Below, in pieces: positions 35,901 to 48,681 of a stretch of DNA of 64,000 bases. Every line of letters begins with the position of its first letter. Positions within the stretch are counted from its first letter, which is position 1. Source of the DNA: Dipylidium caninum. Its lineage: Eukaryota; Platyhelminthes; Cestoda; Cyclophyllidea; Dipylidiidae. Made by a program: the position numbers and the translations under genes. The DNA lies in the NCBI GenBank assembly GCA_017562135.1, contig QEYB01001522.1:62001-126000 (forward strand), given 5' to 3'. The notes beneath the pieces were generated by a model, which saw only the letters and a program-made list of their open reading frames with translations, ran no database searches and had not been told where the DNA came from.

Positions 35901-38900
35901 GCGGACGTCAGAGGTCCCTCGTAGTCCATCTCTTCCTCATTTTCCTTCATCAACAAAAAAATTAATTGCGATGAGACTCAGGCAAGCGCCACTTTCGTAG
36001 TGTGTGTGTGAGTTCGTGATGAGTGGCGTTTGGTGGCGGGTCTGTTGACTTATGCTGGTTGCAATAATAACCTCTTAAATAGGCGCTAATTTGTTGACAG
36101 CCGGGAGTAGGGGAGAAAATTAAGCATACACAGAGACTTTCCACCGCGTGACAATTCGGCCGAGCAATCACCTACCTTCCACATTACGGCGTCGCTCAGG
36201 GACATCAACTGAAAGGCAAAGGACAGCTCGTTACTTCCTCCCGTAGGCACGAGACATTGCAGAAGTTGTGTACATAAACGAGGCATTGTCGAGGATGCAT
36301 TGCAGAAGAATTTAGCCTTTCGTAAGTGCAATTAGTCGACGACAACTTTTCGCTTATCACCCACCACTATTTGGTGCAACTCATCTCTTTTCTCGTTGCC
36401 GAAATGCTCTCAACCAACGATACTAAAAACACTCCGATGGGCAATTAACTGGCACCCTGCCAGCGACTATTCTTCAAAGCGAGTAACGAGTAAGGCTCGC
36501 AACGAAGGTATCTTCCCATCAATGTTCCATGTTGATAATAAGCTAGGCGCCTTGGCGACACCCGTAACTTGCGATGCAGTCTTCTGATCCCCTTTCATCG
36601 CTAACAAGAGTCTAAACTGGAAACGACCAAACGCGGAAGCTCCGTCTTCTGTCTGCTACCACGAAATTGGACTCGCCTCGTTCAAGGGCTCTCTTCGCGG
36701 TCTTTGGAATGGATCTTGCCAGTCGTCACGGTATTCGTGGCAGTGAGGAGCGTTGACATTTGGACTGTGGCGAGAAGCGTAGAAGACTAATCGCGCACCA
36801 CGAGGAGCCTGGTGATCGCCAAGGCGTCGTGGGATAGGCTTTAGAGCTTAATCAATCAAACGAGTGTGTGCGCACAAGGAAACCTTGCAAACCGAACATT
36901 ATACCATCCTCCGTAAGTGACACTCAAGTCCTGTGTGAGTACTACGGAACAGCGATTGAATGAGAGAACTTGACACGACGAAAATAGATTGAAAAGCACA
37001 CCTTTTGACTCAAATTTACTACACTGCTGACGAGATCGCTTCCTCGGAACTGCTGAGGGCCGACAACCTTTAAAAGTTTCATCTTGAGCAACACACTTGC
37101 AGAACAAATTTGCCGAGAAAGGAGCAACGGTGGCTGGGGGTGAGTCTAATCCGGGGTCCGGATAGCCCGTCCGCTCCGATGGCGAGGGTTGCCAGGGGAC
37201 GATGGACAAGCTAAGTTCCGGACAAGTATCCAATGCATTTATTAATTACGACAAGTGAACGGGGTCAAGCGACTTCTCACAGAGTGGCCACGTCTTGCCC
37301 TGTTAAGACGCTGTAGTCCACAGTCCAGCTACTGATTAGGCACCACTTGCCTAGCAGACACCTCATGCAGCATGTGCGTGCTCTGTTTTGACAGAAGCGA
37401 TAATGTGGCGCCACCTTCCGACGCAGCAGGGTGCTCATCCTACTGCCTCTCAGCATTGAATTGAGCAGATTGTGCTCGACGAGGCTGGGCTAAGCGAGTG
37501 GGACTGGCTGTGAAGCCAGGTTGGTGTGGCGGTTCAAGTCTCATCGCCGTGAAAGTTTAGGCATCTAGATAAAAAGTGTTTCAACCTTACCGGCGCGGGG
37601 ATTCTTATTCTCATCAGTAACTTCTGATTCTTCTTCCTATAATAAAGAAGGATAAAGTTATGAGTACGTGAGACTTATTAGTATGCGCACCATTTACCCT
37701 TGAACTGTAGCGAAATTAGGTAACTGGGGTTAAATCGTGGGGGCGGTTAGGCTAGAATCAAGCGGAGAAATTATCAGTTCAATTTTACGATTGGAATGGT
37801 TACGGCCATTTCGAGGCCACGGGAAACCTCATGACTTAAAGGTAAAATTGAAAAATTCAGACAGAGGATCGAATGAACTGGAGGAATAAAGCGTGTGGGG
37901 CATGGCGGAAGCCGGCGTGTCAACGCACCGAGCAAGATAGCCCCTAAAGACGGCCTGTATGAGGGTAGCGGCGTTTTCCCTCGCCCGATCCAGTTGACCA
38001 AGGGCTCGACGGCGCCAGGCACGTTGGATGATACGTGCTGCTTGCACATGTCGGCGTCGACGCACGTTCTCGAGCTGGTCAGCCAATTCTTGGCGTAGAA
38101 AAACCTTTGTGCGACCGAGTTCATAGTCTTGTCCCAGTTTCACAGAATGGGAGGAACCCAGAACACGATGGATGTTGCTGAGAAGAGATTGAGCGCGCTG
38201 CTTCAGGTCGGGGATGCTGGTGACCTGAGCAAAAGTCTGCCGATCGAGGAGGGAAGCGTAACTAAAAATGAAATTAAACAGTGCCGATTTCTCAGACGAC
38301 GGACACTATTGAGGAGTGTATCACCATTTGTGCTTTCTGGCATCGCTCGACCACTCTGTTGTGCCTACACCGACCCAGAGAGCCTTTGAAACGAGATATA
38401 GGAACTACGCTGCTCGGTCAGAACCTTCGCATCCGTGAGTTCCCATACGAAAGCGAAAAACACTCGACTGGCATATGTCTTCATCTCCTGGTACCATCCT
38501 ATTCTCCTGAAAATCTGGTTATGGATCAGACAAAGGAATGAGGACCGGATGACTGACAGTGGAACACCTTAGACTCAGTCTCAGCCCAAACCCTCCTTCA
38601 TAAGGCCAGAGCATAAATAGGGAGGCAAATTCAAAACCGTGACCATGGTTTTCGCCGCACCATTTCTATGGCTCCTGTGGGTGTGAGTTGCAACTCAATT
38701 GGTGTTGAATGATACAGCAAAAAATTGAGTTTGGAGCAGTCACCAGTCCCCAAGCGAGAGTGGGGTGGAAAGGCGTGCACACGATAAGCCCTGTCGAAGG
38801 TTAACGTCATGTCGTGAAGTTTAGGCGTGCCTGCGGCACCTACACATTCGCGGATGAATCAGATGGCGGCACTTGTCAGCGCACTTGAGCCACCCCAGCT

Positions 38901-41900
38901 TTCTGACTAACGCGAGGATAATGTGGCTTAAAGACTGCCTACTTTCATCTGCTACCGAATCACCGAAGGAGGCGGTGAAAGCGTGAGTGAGTCTCCGTAT
39001 TCGGACGTGGAGAGTGAGGGTGGGCGAGTGGTAACGTCGACTGCGTTAGACTCCGAGGTAATTTGGTTATGTTTCCGTCATATAAAACTATATGCACAGC
39101 GCTTCTTAGGGATGAAGTAAGAGGTCCACTGAGCGAATTCAAAGACTCTCCACAAATAGTGAGAAATATCCCATCGGTTTAACACAAGGTGTGATTTTTA
39201 ACACCATTTCTTCGACTCTTCGTACACTTCAAACTATGCTGACTAATCCTTCGGGCGAAATGGAGATCAGAACTGTGGGCAGCTGCGAAGTCTTCGCGAC
39301 CAGCCTGCCAGGGTGTGAGACGTATGGAGGGCATCCGGCACGTAGGGAGATGAGGGGTAGTTCCCCTTACGATAAATCCGAGAGGTTCACCTAATTGCTA
39401 TGGTCTCATGGTCCGAAAAGTAGTCCAGCAGGTTGTTTCGCCGACCCTGATCTCAGCACCGATGGTGGGGCTATTTTCACGGACGCGTGGAAAAGTTGTT
39501 TCGCATGAAGGAAGATCATCGTCCCAAAGAATTGGTTAATGTGAAGAGGGTCCTATCGACATCTGGCCAAACAAAGAACTGAGGGTAGAGTAGAAACTCA
39601 CTTGTGGACAAACTGGTCGTAGGGGAGACGAACGGGGAAGCCGGAACTGCGAATTTTTACGGTTTCAAGGATACCGATATAGCGGAGCTGTTCCATAACC
39701 ATGGTGTCCTCGAAGGTCATCGCCTCTTTATTCGGATTCGGTTTGATGCATCTGACAAACCACGGCCGTTTCCTATAAGCGAATGCAATATTTTATCAGG
39801 AAAGCCAGAATTTTTCAGATTTTTGCTCAAAATACGATCTCTCTCTATCTCCCTTGCAATCTTACCTTCTCCGACTGGACAGCAAAAGACGTGTAATGGG
39901 CATCGAGGAGATTCACGTTTATGCTGTTTTTAAACGCTAATTTGTGTTAAAAATCGTTAGAAGTTTTAGGAGTGCAAATTGACCAGTACGAAGGGCGCCG
40001 AGAATAGTTCACTGCATGCACCGACGTCAGAGGTCGCCGCAATCTTTCGCCTTCTTACCAAAGTAAACGCCTGATTACAAGTAAGTGTGAGCCGCCTACT
40101 CGGCTATCAAAAGACCAACTACTCTCCGTCAACGGACATGGGAGAAATTCTTTGCCGACTTCCCCCTCGAAGCCGGCTTCGCCAACCACGGCATTGAGGG
40201 AAATAGTCAAGCAAAAGACTTCACGAATTTCCAGTGCATTATTCCTTCTTCTTTACCGTGTGTTTTGCACTATTTAAAATTGTGTACATGGACTTAAAGC
40301 TAGGGACCTCACGTTTTCATAGTTTCCATTAGGGCGAGGAGAGAGGTGTGGAAGCTGTCGAGGAGGGTGGGCGAGCGGCCGAAGCGGGATGCAGCGCCTC
40401 CGCCCGTCCCATGGCCGACACGGCGTTTAGAATTGGCCGGGATGAACATCGACGCGATGCTCTCGATGCCGCTGTCACACAACATGTCCAACGCCTCGGG
40501 GCGGATACGGTCGCGGTTCTTCTCCACCAGTCCTTCTGTCTACGGGGCAGAAGACAGGTGGGAGTACAATATGGTGAACCAAAACAAACTATCCACACAT
40601 ATGTGTAGAAAAGTTATCAACCGGGAGCTAACTTCGTAGCTGATCCTGCATCCCAAGAATGCGAAACTTTAATTCAGCAATAAATGGTAAACCAAGTACT
40701 CCGAATGCGCCGAGGTGAATATGTTGCCAAGATCTGTTTCTGGTATGTAATAGCATGAAAACCAGTTCGCTAGTCAGTGAAATTGCGTTGGGTGGGAGAG
40801 ACACTCATTAATGCCGAATAGGTTACAGAAGGGCAGAGGGAGAGAGAGAAAGAGATGGCAGGACTACTCCACGTAGCATGCCGCCACTGGCAAAGAGGCT
40901 TAATAGCGCATTTCTTCACCTCTACAACAAAGACTTTTTCAAATAGGTGTGGACTAGGGCATCCTACTAGGCAATTGGGATTTTGAGGCGGCCTCTTAAA
41001 ATTCGTGTATTCGGCTAAGAGCCCGTGGTGTGGGTGATCAGCAATTCAGAGCTGTTGAAATAACGTGAGCAGATGACGTGTTGGTCGTTCGAGGTGTTAC
41101 TGAAACCTAGCGGACACAGGTCGATTTTGGCTGATCAAGAGACATGCGAGTGAACAAGCCTTTGATAGGATTCAGTGAATAAACTTACCGAGTAGGCGAT
41201 GATGCCGGCGAAGTGGACGATGAGGAACTCGGAGGCGCTCGCGATCTTGGGAACGCCATAGTGAGGATTGTTGCGGTGGGCGTCATGGCTCTTCTGGATG
41301 AAGGATTTATCGTTGCCCTGAAGGAGGCAATACACTCAACGACATTTAGTTCGATTAAGGAAGCCCCTTTCGCGCCCCAGACAAAGTTAACGTGGTGTTT
41401 AAACCTAGAATGGATGCCCCTCCAGGACCATCATAATGACCGCGATATTGCAAGCGGGGAGATGATATAGTTAGATAAGCCAGTTGCCGCCAGAATAGGC
41501 TTAGAAGCATGCAACCTCCACACATGGCGCTAATGAGACGCAGATTGCCCGCCACTGCGGCCTCATTGGCTAGAGGCAAAATTATCCCCGACTAGCGTGG
41601 CACACACTCATGCCAGTGCCCTGTGAGAGGTGAAAATGACTCTCCAACAATCAAGGGAGCACTCAATTCTATGTGTGCGTGCAGTTGTCAGGTGACACCT
41701 CTATGAGCAGTTGGCATCTACCTTCGTTTCTCCACCCACAATAACTATCGGAGTGAGAGTCCATCCGTCCTGACTCATCTTTAACCACATTGAGAGAAGT
41801 GTCAAACACCCATCTCTTCTCTAACTCTGTCATCGGGGTAGGCTTACGTCACTCCCAGGTATCACCACGGGGTCCGCTTTGACACAAAGCGACGGAACCG

Positions 41901-44900
41901 AAAGGCAGTGAACGAATCTCATGTCACATCTGCCTAACCTCCGTTGCAGGGCTCATAGAAAAGAGGAGTCTACCGATGAAAGTCGCATGGAGTTTGCGAA
42001 ACACGTTACATGTTACTCCCCAAGGTCAATGACAGGCGGATGTTGAGCAGAAACCATACGAAACACTAGCCTTTTGAGTATAAAAGCCAAATTTATGTGG
42101 AAATGTGTACAAACCACTTGCAATTAAGTTGTTCATATTGTTTTCTGGAGAAGTTTTCCTCGACCTCCAAAGTAAAGACTAGCGGCAAAGTTACAATCAG
42201 ATACGAGCACTTCAGGTTACCGTCTTACGCACGGCAGCCTCGAGGCCTGCGCCACTTGGTAACTTATAGTGGGGAGGGAGTGTCCTCCGTGAAAGAGGAG
42301 AGAAACAAATTATGGGTAACGGCTAGATTTTCGTCGCGAACAATTCAACTAATCAACATCAAGCGGCCGCTAAAAAAAACGCTAAGCGTAAGGGGCGGAA
42401 ATGTCACATGCTGGTGAACGCCTGCCCAAATAGAGTACGAGACCGAGCCACGTTTTGACCACCTTAGTGGTTGATGGCTGAAGATCTAGGATCGTGTGCA
42501 GTGAGAGGACTTCGCGGCAGTCTGATGTAGCATTTATAATTAGCGCGTCGCGCCCTTCTTCCTTCCCGTAATTCACTCAAGTATGCAGTCTAACAGGAAA
42601 TTAAGTAATGAGGGAAAGTGAAGAACGCCGAGGAAGCAGCTGAATCATCTAGACTCATTTGGCCCTACGATTTGCCTGGACCAAATTGGACCTGTAGGCC
42701 TCCATGTGCTGACTGCGGTGAAATGGGCTTTTGGAGGAAACAAAACGTTCTCCAAGTCCTACACTTCGTTCAAATGCGTTATTTTAGCAGTGTGAGTTGG
42801 TTTTACACTCAAAGTAAATAATAAACCCTCTTTATACTAACACGAGCTACGCAATGCAGTCTAAATCGGCCTCATGTGTTCGTCTTTCCTTCATCAAGCC
42901 ACGAGCGGTGGGGAAAACTTACTTGACCGAGGTAGGCTTCATCGTTGAGAATATGGAAGATTCCGTCTGGCTTTCCCGTGAGTAAGTTGATAATTATTCT
43001 GTTGTCGGGGAATGTGATGTAGCTCCAACTGACTCCCTCGTTGTTGTACTCGGCTTGTTCAAGCTCGAATACATAACGATTGAAGAAGAGCTGAAGATTT
43101 TCGTTCGCGTAGTTGATACAAAGTTGTTCAAGGGAATTTGATGGCAGATTCTGAGGACAAAAGAAAACTTTAACGTTTATAACATGGAACCATGAATAGA
43201 GAGGATGATAAAAATAGAAGAGGGTCAGACGTTCAAATTCCTCTAACCCCCCCCCCTGTTCATTAAAGAGCAAATTTTTTAGTTGAATGAATACTCGGCT
43301 ATAAAACCGATGCGTTCCCATAATGGTGAAAGTTAAAGTGGAGGCAATCAAGAGTTTGTTTTGCGGTAAAATTTCCTTCTTTCGCGATATTTCTTACTTA
43401 CCGTTCAGTAGTCTACTAAAAGAGAAAGTGACTCACTTCGAATCCGTAAATGTCGAGGAGGGAGATGCTGTGCGAAGTTTCGAACTCGCCAGCACTTTGA
43501 GGTGCAAGGCGCTGGTTCAATTCCTCCACCAAAAGCTCAAAATACTTCGAATAAAGGTACTTCGCTATAGAGTCTCTGTTAACCTTCGCTTGGTTCTGAT
43601 TTACCGGACTCCTCACGACCTCAGCTCGCGTCTCCTACATTAAAAAGAGTAAAGCCGTAGAGTATGTTGGCCGATCACAAAATGTTGGATTGCAGTATAT
43701 AAGGAAGGTACAGTAGAGCTCCTTATGGCATGTACATTCTGTGAGTCTAAACTTAAAGGGACGTGGGGACTTGATAGTTGAAAGACTGTAGAAAACACGG
43801 GCAAGAAATGCTTACCGTAACTTTAGTTGTTAGAACATTGGCCAATGTTTGGCGGTTGATGGATAATTCGTTCGCAATAATATCCAACACTTGGGGATTC
43901 TTGATGAAACTCACCTCCTAAAAATCGCAACGGATATGCCGTCAGAAGAGAACAACAATGCTTGCGGGTCTGATTCAATTCACGCCTCTTTTAGTACTTC
44001 TTGCATGCGAATGTGCTACAAATGTTATGTTAAATTACGGGCAGTAACACATAAAAAGTAGCATAGAGTAAAGCCTGCATACAGTATTTGCGTTAGTCGA
44101 ATAGATAGTAACAGTTATGCACATTAGCGCATTATTAAGAGGCATGCAATTTGACAATGGGATTGACAATATCTTGGGATTATGACAGTCAAATGCTTTA
44201 AAGGAAAACAACGTACATCAGACTCTTCGAAATCGACATTGCCAAGGTGTAGTACACCTGACATTATGCGAAGGCAAAGGTCAATATCGTCGCCAGTAAA
44301 ACGGAGATTGGTCCAACAGTTTAAAAGCACTTGTAGTGCTTCTGGATCAGACCTTGAGGCAACCTTGCTAGCTTGACCCTGAAAACATGAATGAATTGTT
44401 AGAAAAGTTGCTAAGAATAGAACACAAATAAGATTAAAAAATACGCACATAGCGAAGATAAGCATAATTCGGAACAGACTCAAGGCAATGAGCTTGTTTC
44501 GTCTCCTTATCTAAGCCACTCAAAAGCTGATAAAAAATGTGATAATTTCTTTCGCCGGCGGCCTGTTGCACGACACGGGATTTCTCCAACAAGTAGTTTG
44601 TCACCCTGGCCCCGATAATCGATGGTCTGAACATAGTTTAGCAAAATTTAAAAGTAAATAGACTTAGGTGTTAGTGCCAACATATTCGCATCTACTGCGT
44701 ACCCGGCGAAGAAGACTTCGACAAATTTTCCGAATCGAGATGAATTATCATTCCTCAATGTAGTAGCGTTGCCAAAACTCTCAAGGAGTGGAGTACTTTC
44801 AAGGACTCCCTGAGCTGCAGACCCCCATGTAATCTGATCACCTTCGCTGGAAGCCGCCAAATGACGTAGAATTCTTTTGAAGGCCTCAGTTTTACCTGCA

Positions 44901-45488
44901 CCGGACTCACCACTACGGAGAGTTATTCCAAGTCACACATATTTTATCATTACCTTATGATTACAACTTGGTCAACTCCGTCATGTAACAAATTTTGGTA
45001 CATGCCTTCAGCTATGCCATAAACATGCGGTGGCATTGAAGCCATAGTCTGGTTTCTATATGTAGCCATTACATCAAGACCATCGATTAGGAGGTCGACG
45101 TAGGGATTCACAGTGACTAGTATATTACCAATGTAAGTCTAAAAAGTCGATTAAAGGCAAAAAACCCCACGTAAATGTTTTTTTTGTTATAGCGAAGTTT
45201 CAAGTTGTCCAAAATAGTCATTTGTGATAGGTTTCTGGGAAATTAAGTAAGAGTCCGCTTACCTCAAATTAACCATATTATCAACACCATCCACTTCCAC
45301 TGGACCAACAACTCGAACTCGACGCAAATTTTTAAGGTTGAGGATTTTAACCTATAACTATGTTAGTTCTCAGTTGTTATTACTTCGCCGTCAATCGTAC
45401 TGCGAACTTGGGTCCCATCTCGTCTGACAGCACATACCTCTCCCATCAAGTCTTTCATGTATCCAAGATCAAACAGGATACGAACACC
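23901..45488 (-). CDS. Class XV-like unconventional myosin, tandem MyTH4-FERM tail
   Basis: More than 40 exons. Motor: 45384-45488, 45263-45351, 45171-45234, 44954-45138, 44703-44912, 44449-44626, 44217-44378, 43816-43917, 43437-43634, 42923-43150, 41189-41317, 40313-40539, 39602-39772, 37929-38224. Seen: [15 protein letters not shown]-loop SGESGAGKT, switch [10 protein letters not shown], switch [10 protein letters not shown], actin-binding FVRCIKPNP, converter [20 protein letters not shown], then two IQ-like motifs. Tail: MyTH4-1 (35059 to about 33960), FERM-1 (33623-29716; [33 protein letters not shown]), MyTH4-2 (29261-27904; [17 protein letters not shown]), FERM-2 (27403-23901; [22 protein letters not shown], ending [12 protein letters not shown]). 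Many blocks resemble human MYO15A more than MYO7A, but class VII or XXII is not excluded. It is an actin motor for transport or protrusions. No SH3 domain is seen. Unresolved: the 5' start and parts near 39.4, 37.5-36.2, 34.0, 32-31 and 28.8 kb. Confidence 0.88.
26150..26199 (+). repeat. G-rich tract, potential G-quadruplex, in a myosin intron
   Basis: Successive runs of three to five G separated by A or AAA (gggaggga..., gggggaaagggg repeated). It lies in the intron between exons 26308-26372 and 25591-25742. The transcript of the minus-strand gene carries the C-rich complement. Confidence 0.6.
27109..27128 (+). repeat. Poly-G run in a myosin intron
   Basis: Nine to ten consecutive G followed by aggggaggg, in the intron between exons 27309-27403 and 26865-27048. 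It is a second guanine-dense block about 0.9 kb from the larger one. Confidence 0.6.
36176..36208 (-). other. 33-nt micro-exon in the myosin neck/tail linker
   Basis: Flanked by cctttcag and GTAGGT, phase 0 on both sides, encoding [11 protein letters not shown]. It joins in frame to the next exon (35839-35944), which starts [11 protein letters not shown]. It lies between the IQ region and the first MyTH4 domain. Confidence 0.5.
44913..45383 (-). other. Cluster of four ultra-short introns in the myosin motor
   Basis: Introns at 45352-45383 (32 nt), 45235-45262 (28 nt), 45139-45170 (32 nt) and 44913-44953 (41 nt). All are GT-AG. Each is placed by uninterrupted myosin homology on both sides: MVNLR joined to [16 protein letters not shown], then KKNIY joined to [13 protein letters not shown], then VVII joined to SGESGAGKT. 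Removing them gives the exact spacing of a myosin motor N-terminus with an intact P-loop. Confidence 0.8.
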
Positions 45489-48400
45489 CTTAAAATAAAA
45501 TAAATGAAGGGGATACTTCTTGTATTCCGTGCATGGTTAACGACACTACCCTGGGCTCAATCCTTAAAAGTGCGGTTGCAGAAGAAAATCACATCTAGTA
45601 GGTTAAACAAATAAAGGTCATTTATCCTGCTACAAAAGAAATAAATTTCAAAGTGAATATTTCTTTTAATAAACAAGTTATTGGTAGTTAACAAAAAAAA
45701 TGCAAGCTTGGGAAGTGTATAGATATGACGCTCACTGCTGTAGTTTACCGTGTAAATACTTAGCACTTAATAAATAGGTGCGATGAAAGCAAACTCTTTA
45801 AATATACCATTGCTAGGAGCTTGACAACTCAAAGGACACATAAGAGACCAGGTACCCTTTAAGGCATATGGTCTGTGTGGTCACATTTTGAATGCTTTCA
45901 TTTATTACTTTTATTTTCGATATCAATGAAAGCGCCTTTGAAGTCTGACGCTTTTCATGTAAATCCGCCTAATGTTGTTCCTTTAACACTAAAATCGGAG
46001 CTTATAGGCAGTCAATAAGAAGGGAATTTATAATCTTGCTTCGACTTTCTTTTACAGGTCAATGTTTAAAAATTCTCTGTCCCCTAGCTTACGGAGCTAG
46101 TAACTCTACTTGGTACAATTCACTGGAAGACAGAAGCTAGGCACTAGCTCACGGAATTAACTGGAATATCCTCAGGGTCTGAACACCCGGTATAAATAAT
46201 AAATAAAAGGTCTTTCCATTTATGAATCTGACCCCTTACTTAATTTAAGAAATTTGCCCGTAAGATGTTAATTAAACGAGAATTTTCATTAGTGAAATAA
46301 GTTGCTTTAGACAACTTCAGTGCCTCAAAATCGGCAAAGAAATACTTTTTGCAGTGGCCAGCCTACCCTGGCAGTAACAGGACATCTCTTCTTCTTCGAC
46401 TTGGATGGAATCCCCCCTCCTCCTTTTACTCCCTTTCCTATAAGACCAACTAACCTTCCATTACTTGAGCCTGACGCGGGGCGCTACATTCACATGCAGC
46501 ACGTAGGACACACGTCGAATTTATTGCCGTTCTGTGGTTAGTTTTCCACAAAAACTCACACACCCATAATAATTTAATTGCGCCTGCACTCGGCAATCCT
46601 ATCCTCTGATACAGGTAACTTTACCACTCTAATTTTTCTCCTAACTTTCTGCCTTTTAGATGGATATTCTGATCTCCCTCATTTTAACTTAGTGGTATGA
46701 GCTGTGACAAGTCCGTTTTACTTTGTTATAATTGATATACCCACTACAGTTTTAAACAGTTGTGCAAGCGATTTTTGAGAAGTTAGTTCTAAGGACCTTA
46801 TGAGATGGGACCAAATATTTAGTCTTATTCGTGACGAGGGTGAAAACTACAGTAACAGCTAAGAGTCACTTCCTCCGGCGTAGTAATCTACTAGTTTCAA
46901 GCATACATTTATTTATGTAGTGTTCCAATTTCTTCTTATTCTATTCCTCTGCACCATCGCAGTTCCTTTTCCGTTTTAGCAAGTCCTACTGCGACGTACT
47001 GAGTCTTAAGGCAAGAATCAAAATATTGCGTAGGAAAAGAAAAGCTACCGTAATGGATTTTGAGGGCATTGTTTGCCAAATTTATGGGGAGATTTATCCG
47101 ACCCTATCCAACTGAAGTCCGATCCGATCGAGTCGCACACGCTTCCAAGTGTGAATGTGTCGTGACTAAGTGGGTTTTCGACCAAGCCCTGTGAAGTGAT
47201 TCTTCATGCATGGCAAAAACCAATGGGGCGTAGAGGCCTCAATCAATCCTAACTTCGGGGCAAAGTCTACTGGTTTTTCACATTAACTTTAAGGTTAAAC
47301 TTGTCTACTTAACGGGTAAAAAGTGGGCCATAAAAACGATAAATAATGAATTGGTAATGTGTATTGTACAAAAGAAGTTTTCGGGATTTTGATATTATTT
47401 TTTCATCAGGCCATGGAACATACCAAACGTTTGGGAGTGCATACCGGTGAATACATTGGAAATTCTGTAGAGAAATAGAACCGGTTTTCAGGTTTCCAGG
47501 TCAATTAATGGCTTAAGTATTGTTGGGCCTAAACGCTTATTTATATTTAAATCGTTATTTTCATGACCGCTCTCCCGGGCCCAATACCGAACAAAACTAT
47601 TTAACGGGGATCTAAGTTAATTGACTAGAGTTTAGGTCAAAACTGTCTTAGACACAGTCACTTTTACGGAACATTTCATGACATTCAGGGTTTCCTGGTG
47701 AACAGAAGGACACGATAAAGTGAACCATACTAATCCCAGGAGTGAGAAGGGGGCTAAAATGCATCCACGAAGTGGAAGGGCAAAGGAGACATCTCGCGTC
47801 AGCTGCACACGGGAACGGTGCAAAGCACGTGCGCCGACGTGACCCCGGCCACGACCCACCGTGGCCCGGCAGCCGTCTGAGCTCCTCTCCATCAAAGGTG
47901 TCATGTCATGAATCACCACAGCCTACATTAGCAGTGTGGGCGTACCAGCAAGCGTGTGCATGTGACGCTTGCCAAAGACTGTGCTTACGGAACGGGGGCC
48001 ACCACTACTGAGCCCGGCAGTCACGCCACGTAGGAGGCAGGAGCGCGCGCTTTCCAAGTCAACACCTGACAGTCTTGACTGACTTATAGAAGGCGTCTAT
48101 TGCACATGCTTATGCTAACAGCGGAATCCGCTCATCTGTATCAGTGTATAATGTCAAAGAAACACTGTAATTATCAAAGCTTAGGAAATCTGAGCCACTT
48201 TAGGTAAGGTAAATTTACCAGAGAACATTCAGTCACGTACACGCTGATCAGGCGTTTTGTCCTTTTCTTCGCGGAAAGAAGTGTTCCGTTGCTGGGACAA
48301 AGATAATAAACATAGGGGAAGTAAGCAGAGTCAGAGATGTCCCAGTTTAGTGAAAACATTTTGGAGTGAATTCCTCGAAAAACTCAATAATCAGGGTTAA

Positions 48401-48681
48401 AATGAACGCGACATTCCAGTAAGCCCAATCTTCCAGCCACAGTCCTGAACGTGCAGTCCACGTAAGGGGGATTTGCCCCAGTCAGGCATTAGGTGCAGCG
48501 CAAGAGGAGTTGCATTATTCATTCTTTTAATTACTAACGCCTCCCATTTATTTACTGTTTGTCCACCCTCACCGACGTGCCCAAATGGATACAGTTAGTG
48601 GCCAGTGCGAAAGCAGTGCGCTTGTCTCAACTTACCGACGCCCAGACCTCTTTGAGTTGGGCTCATCACCCAAGTCAGACG
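45489..48681. other. Spacer between the myosin and FERM genes
   Basis: About 3.2 kb that should contain the 5' exon(s) and promoter of the myosin gene and the 3' UTR of the FERM gene. The only candidate first exon is a 62-codon minus-strand ORF at 48174-48359, with a possible donor CTG|GTAAAT in the right phase. It shows no recognisable domain. No RNA gene or mobile element is seen. Confidence 0.4.
48547..48552 (-). terminator. Poly(A) signal AATAAA of the FERM gene
   Basis: AATAAA on the minus strand, about 130 nt downstream of the stop codon at 48682-48684. It favours that stop as the true end over use of the internal GTGAGT at 48720-48725. Confidence 0.4.

Noticed and set aside
37483..37560. 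tRNA-like stretch with A-box- and B-box-like motifs (ggctaagcgagtgg; ggttcaagtctc)
   Set aside because: The T-arm and anticodon arm do not form proper 5-bp stems with 7-base loops. Not a tRNA; a decayed tRNA-derived element cannot be excluded.
48174..48359. 62-codon minus-strand ORF as a possible first exon of the myosin
   Set aside because: The phase would fit a join to 45488, but the donor is weak and the sequence matches nothing known at myosin N-termini.
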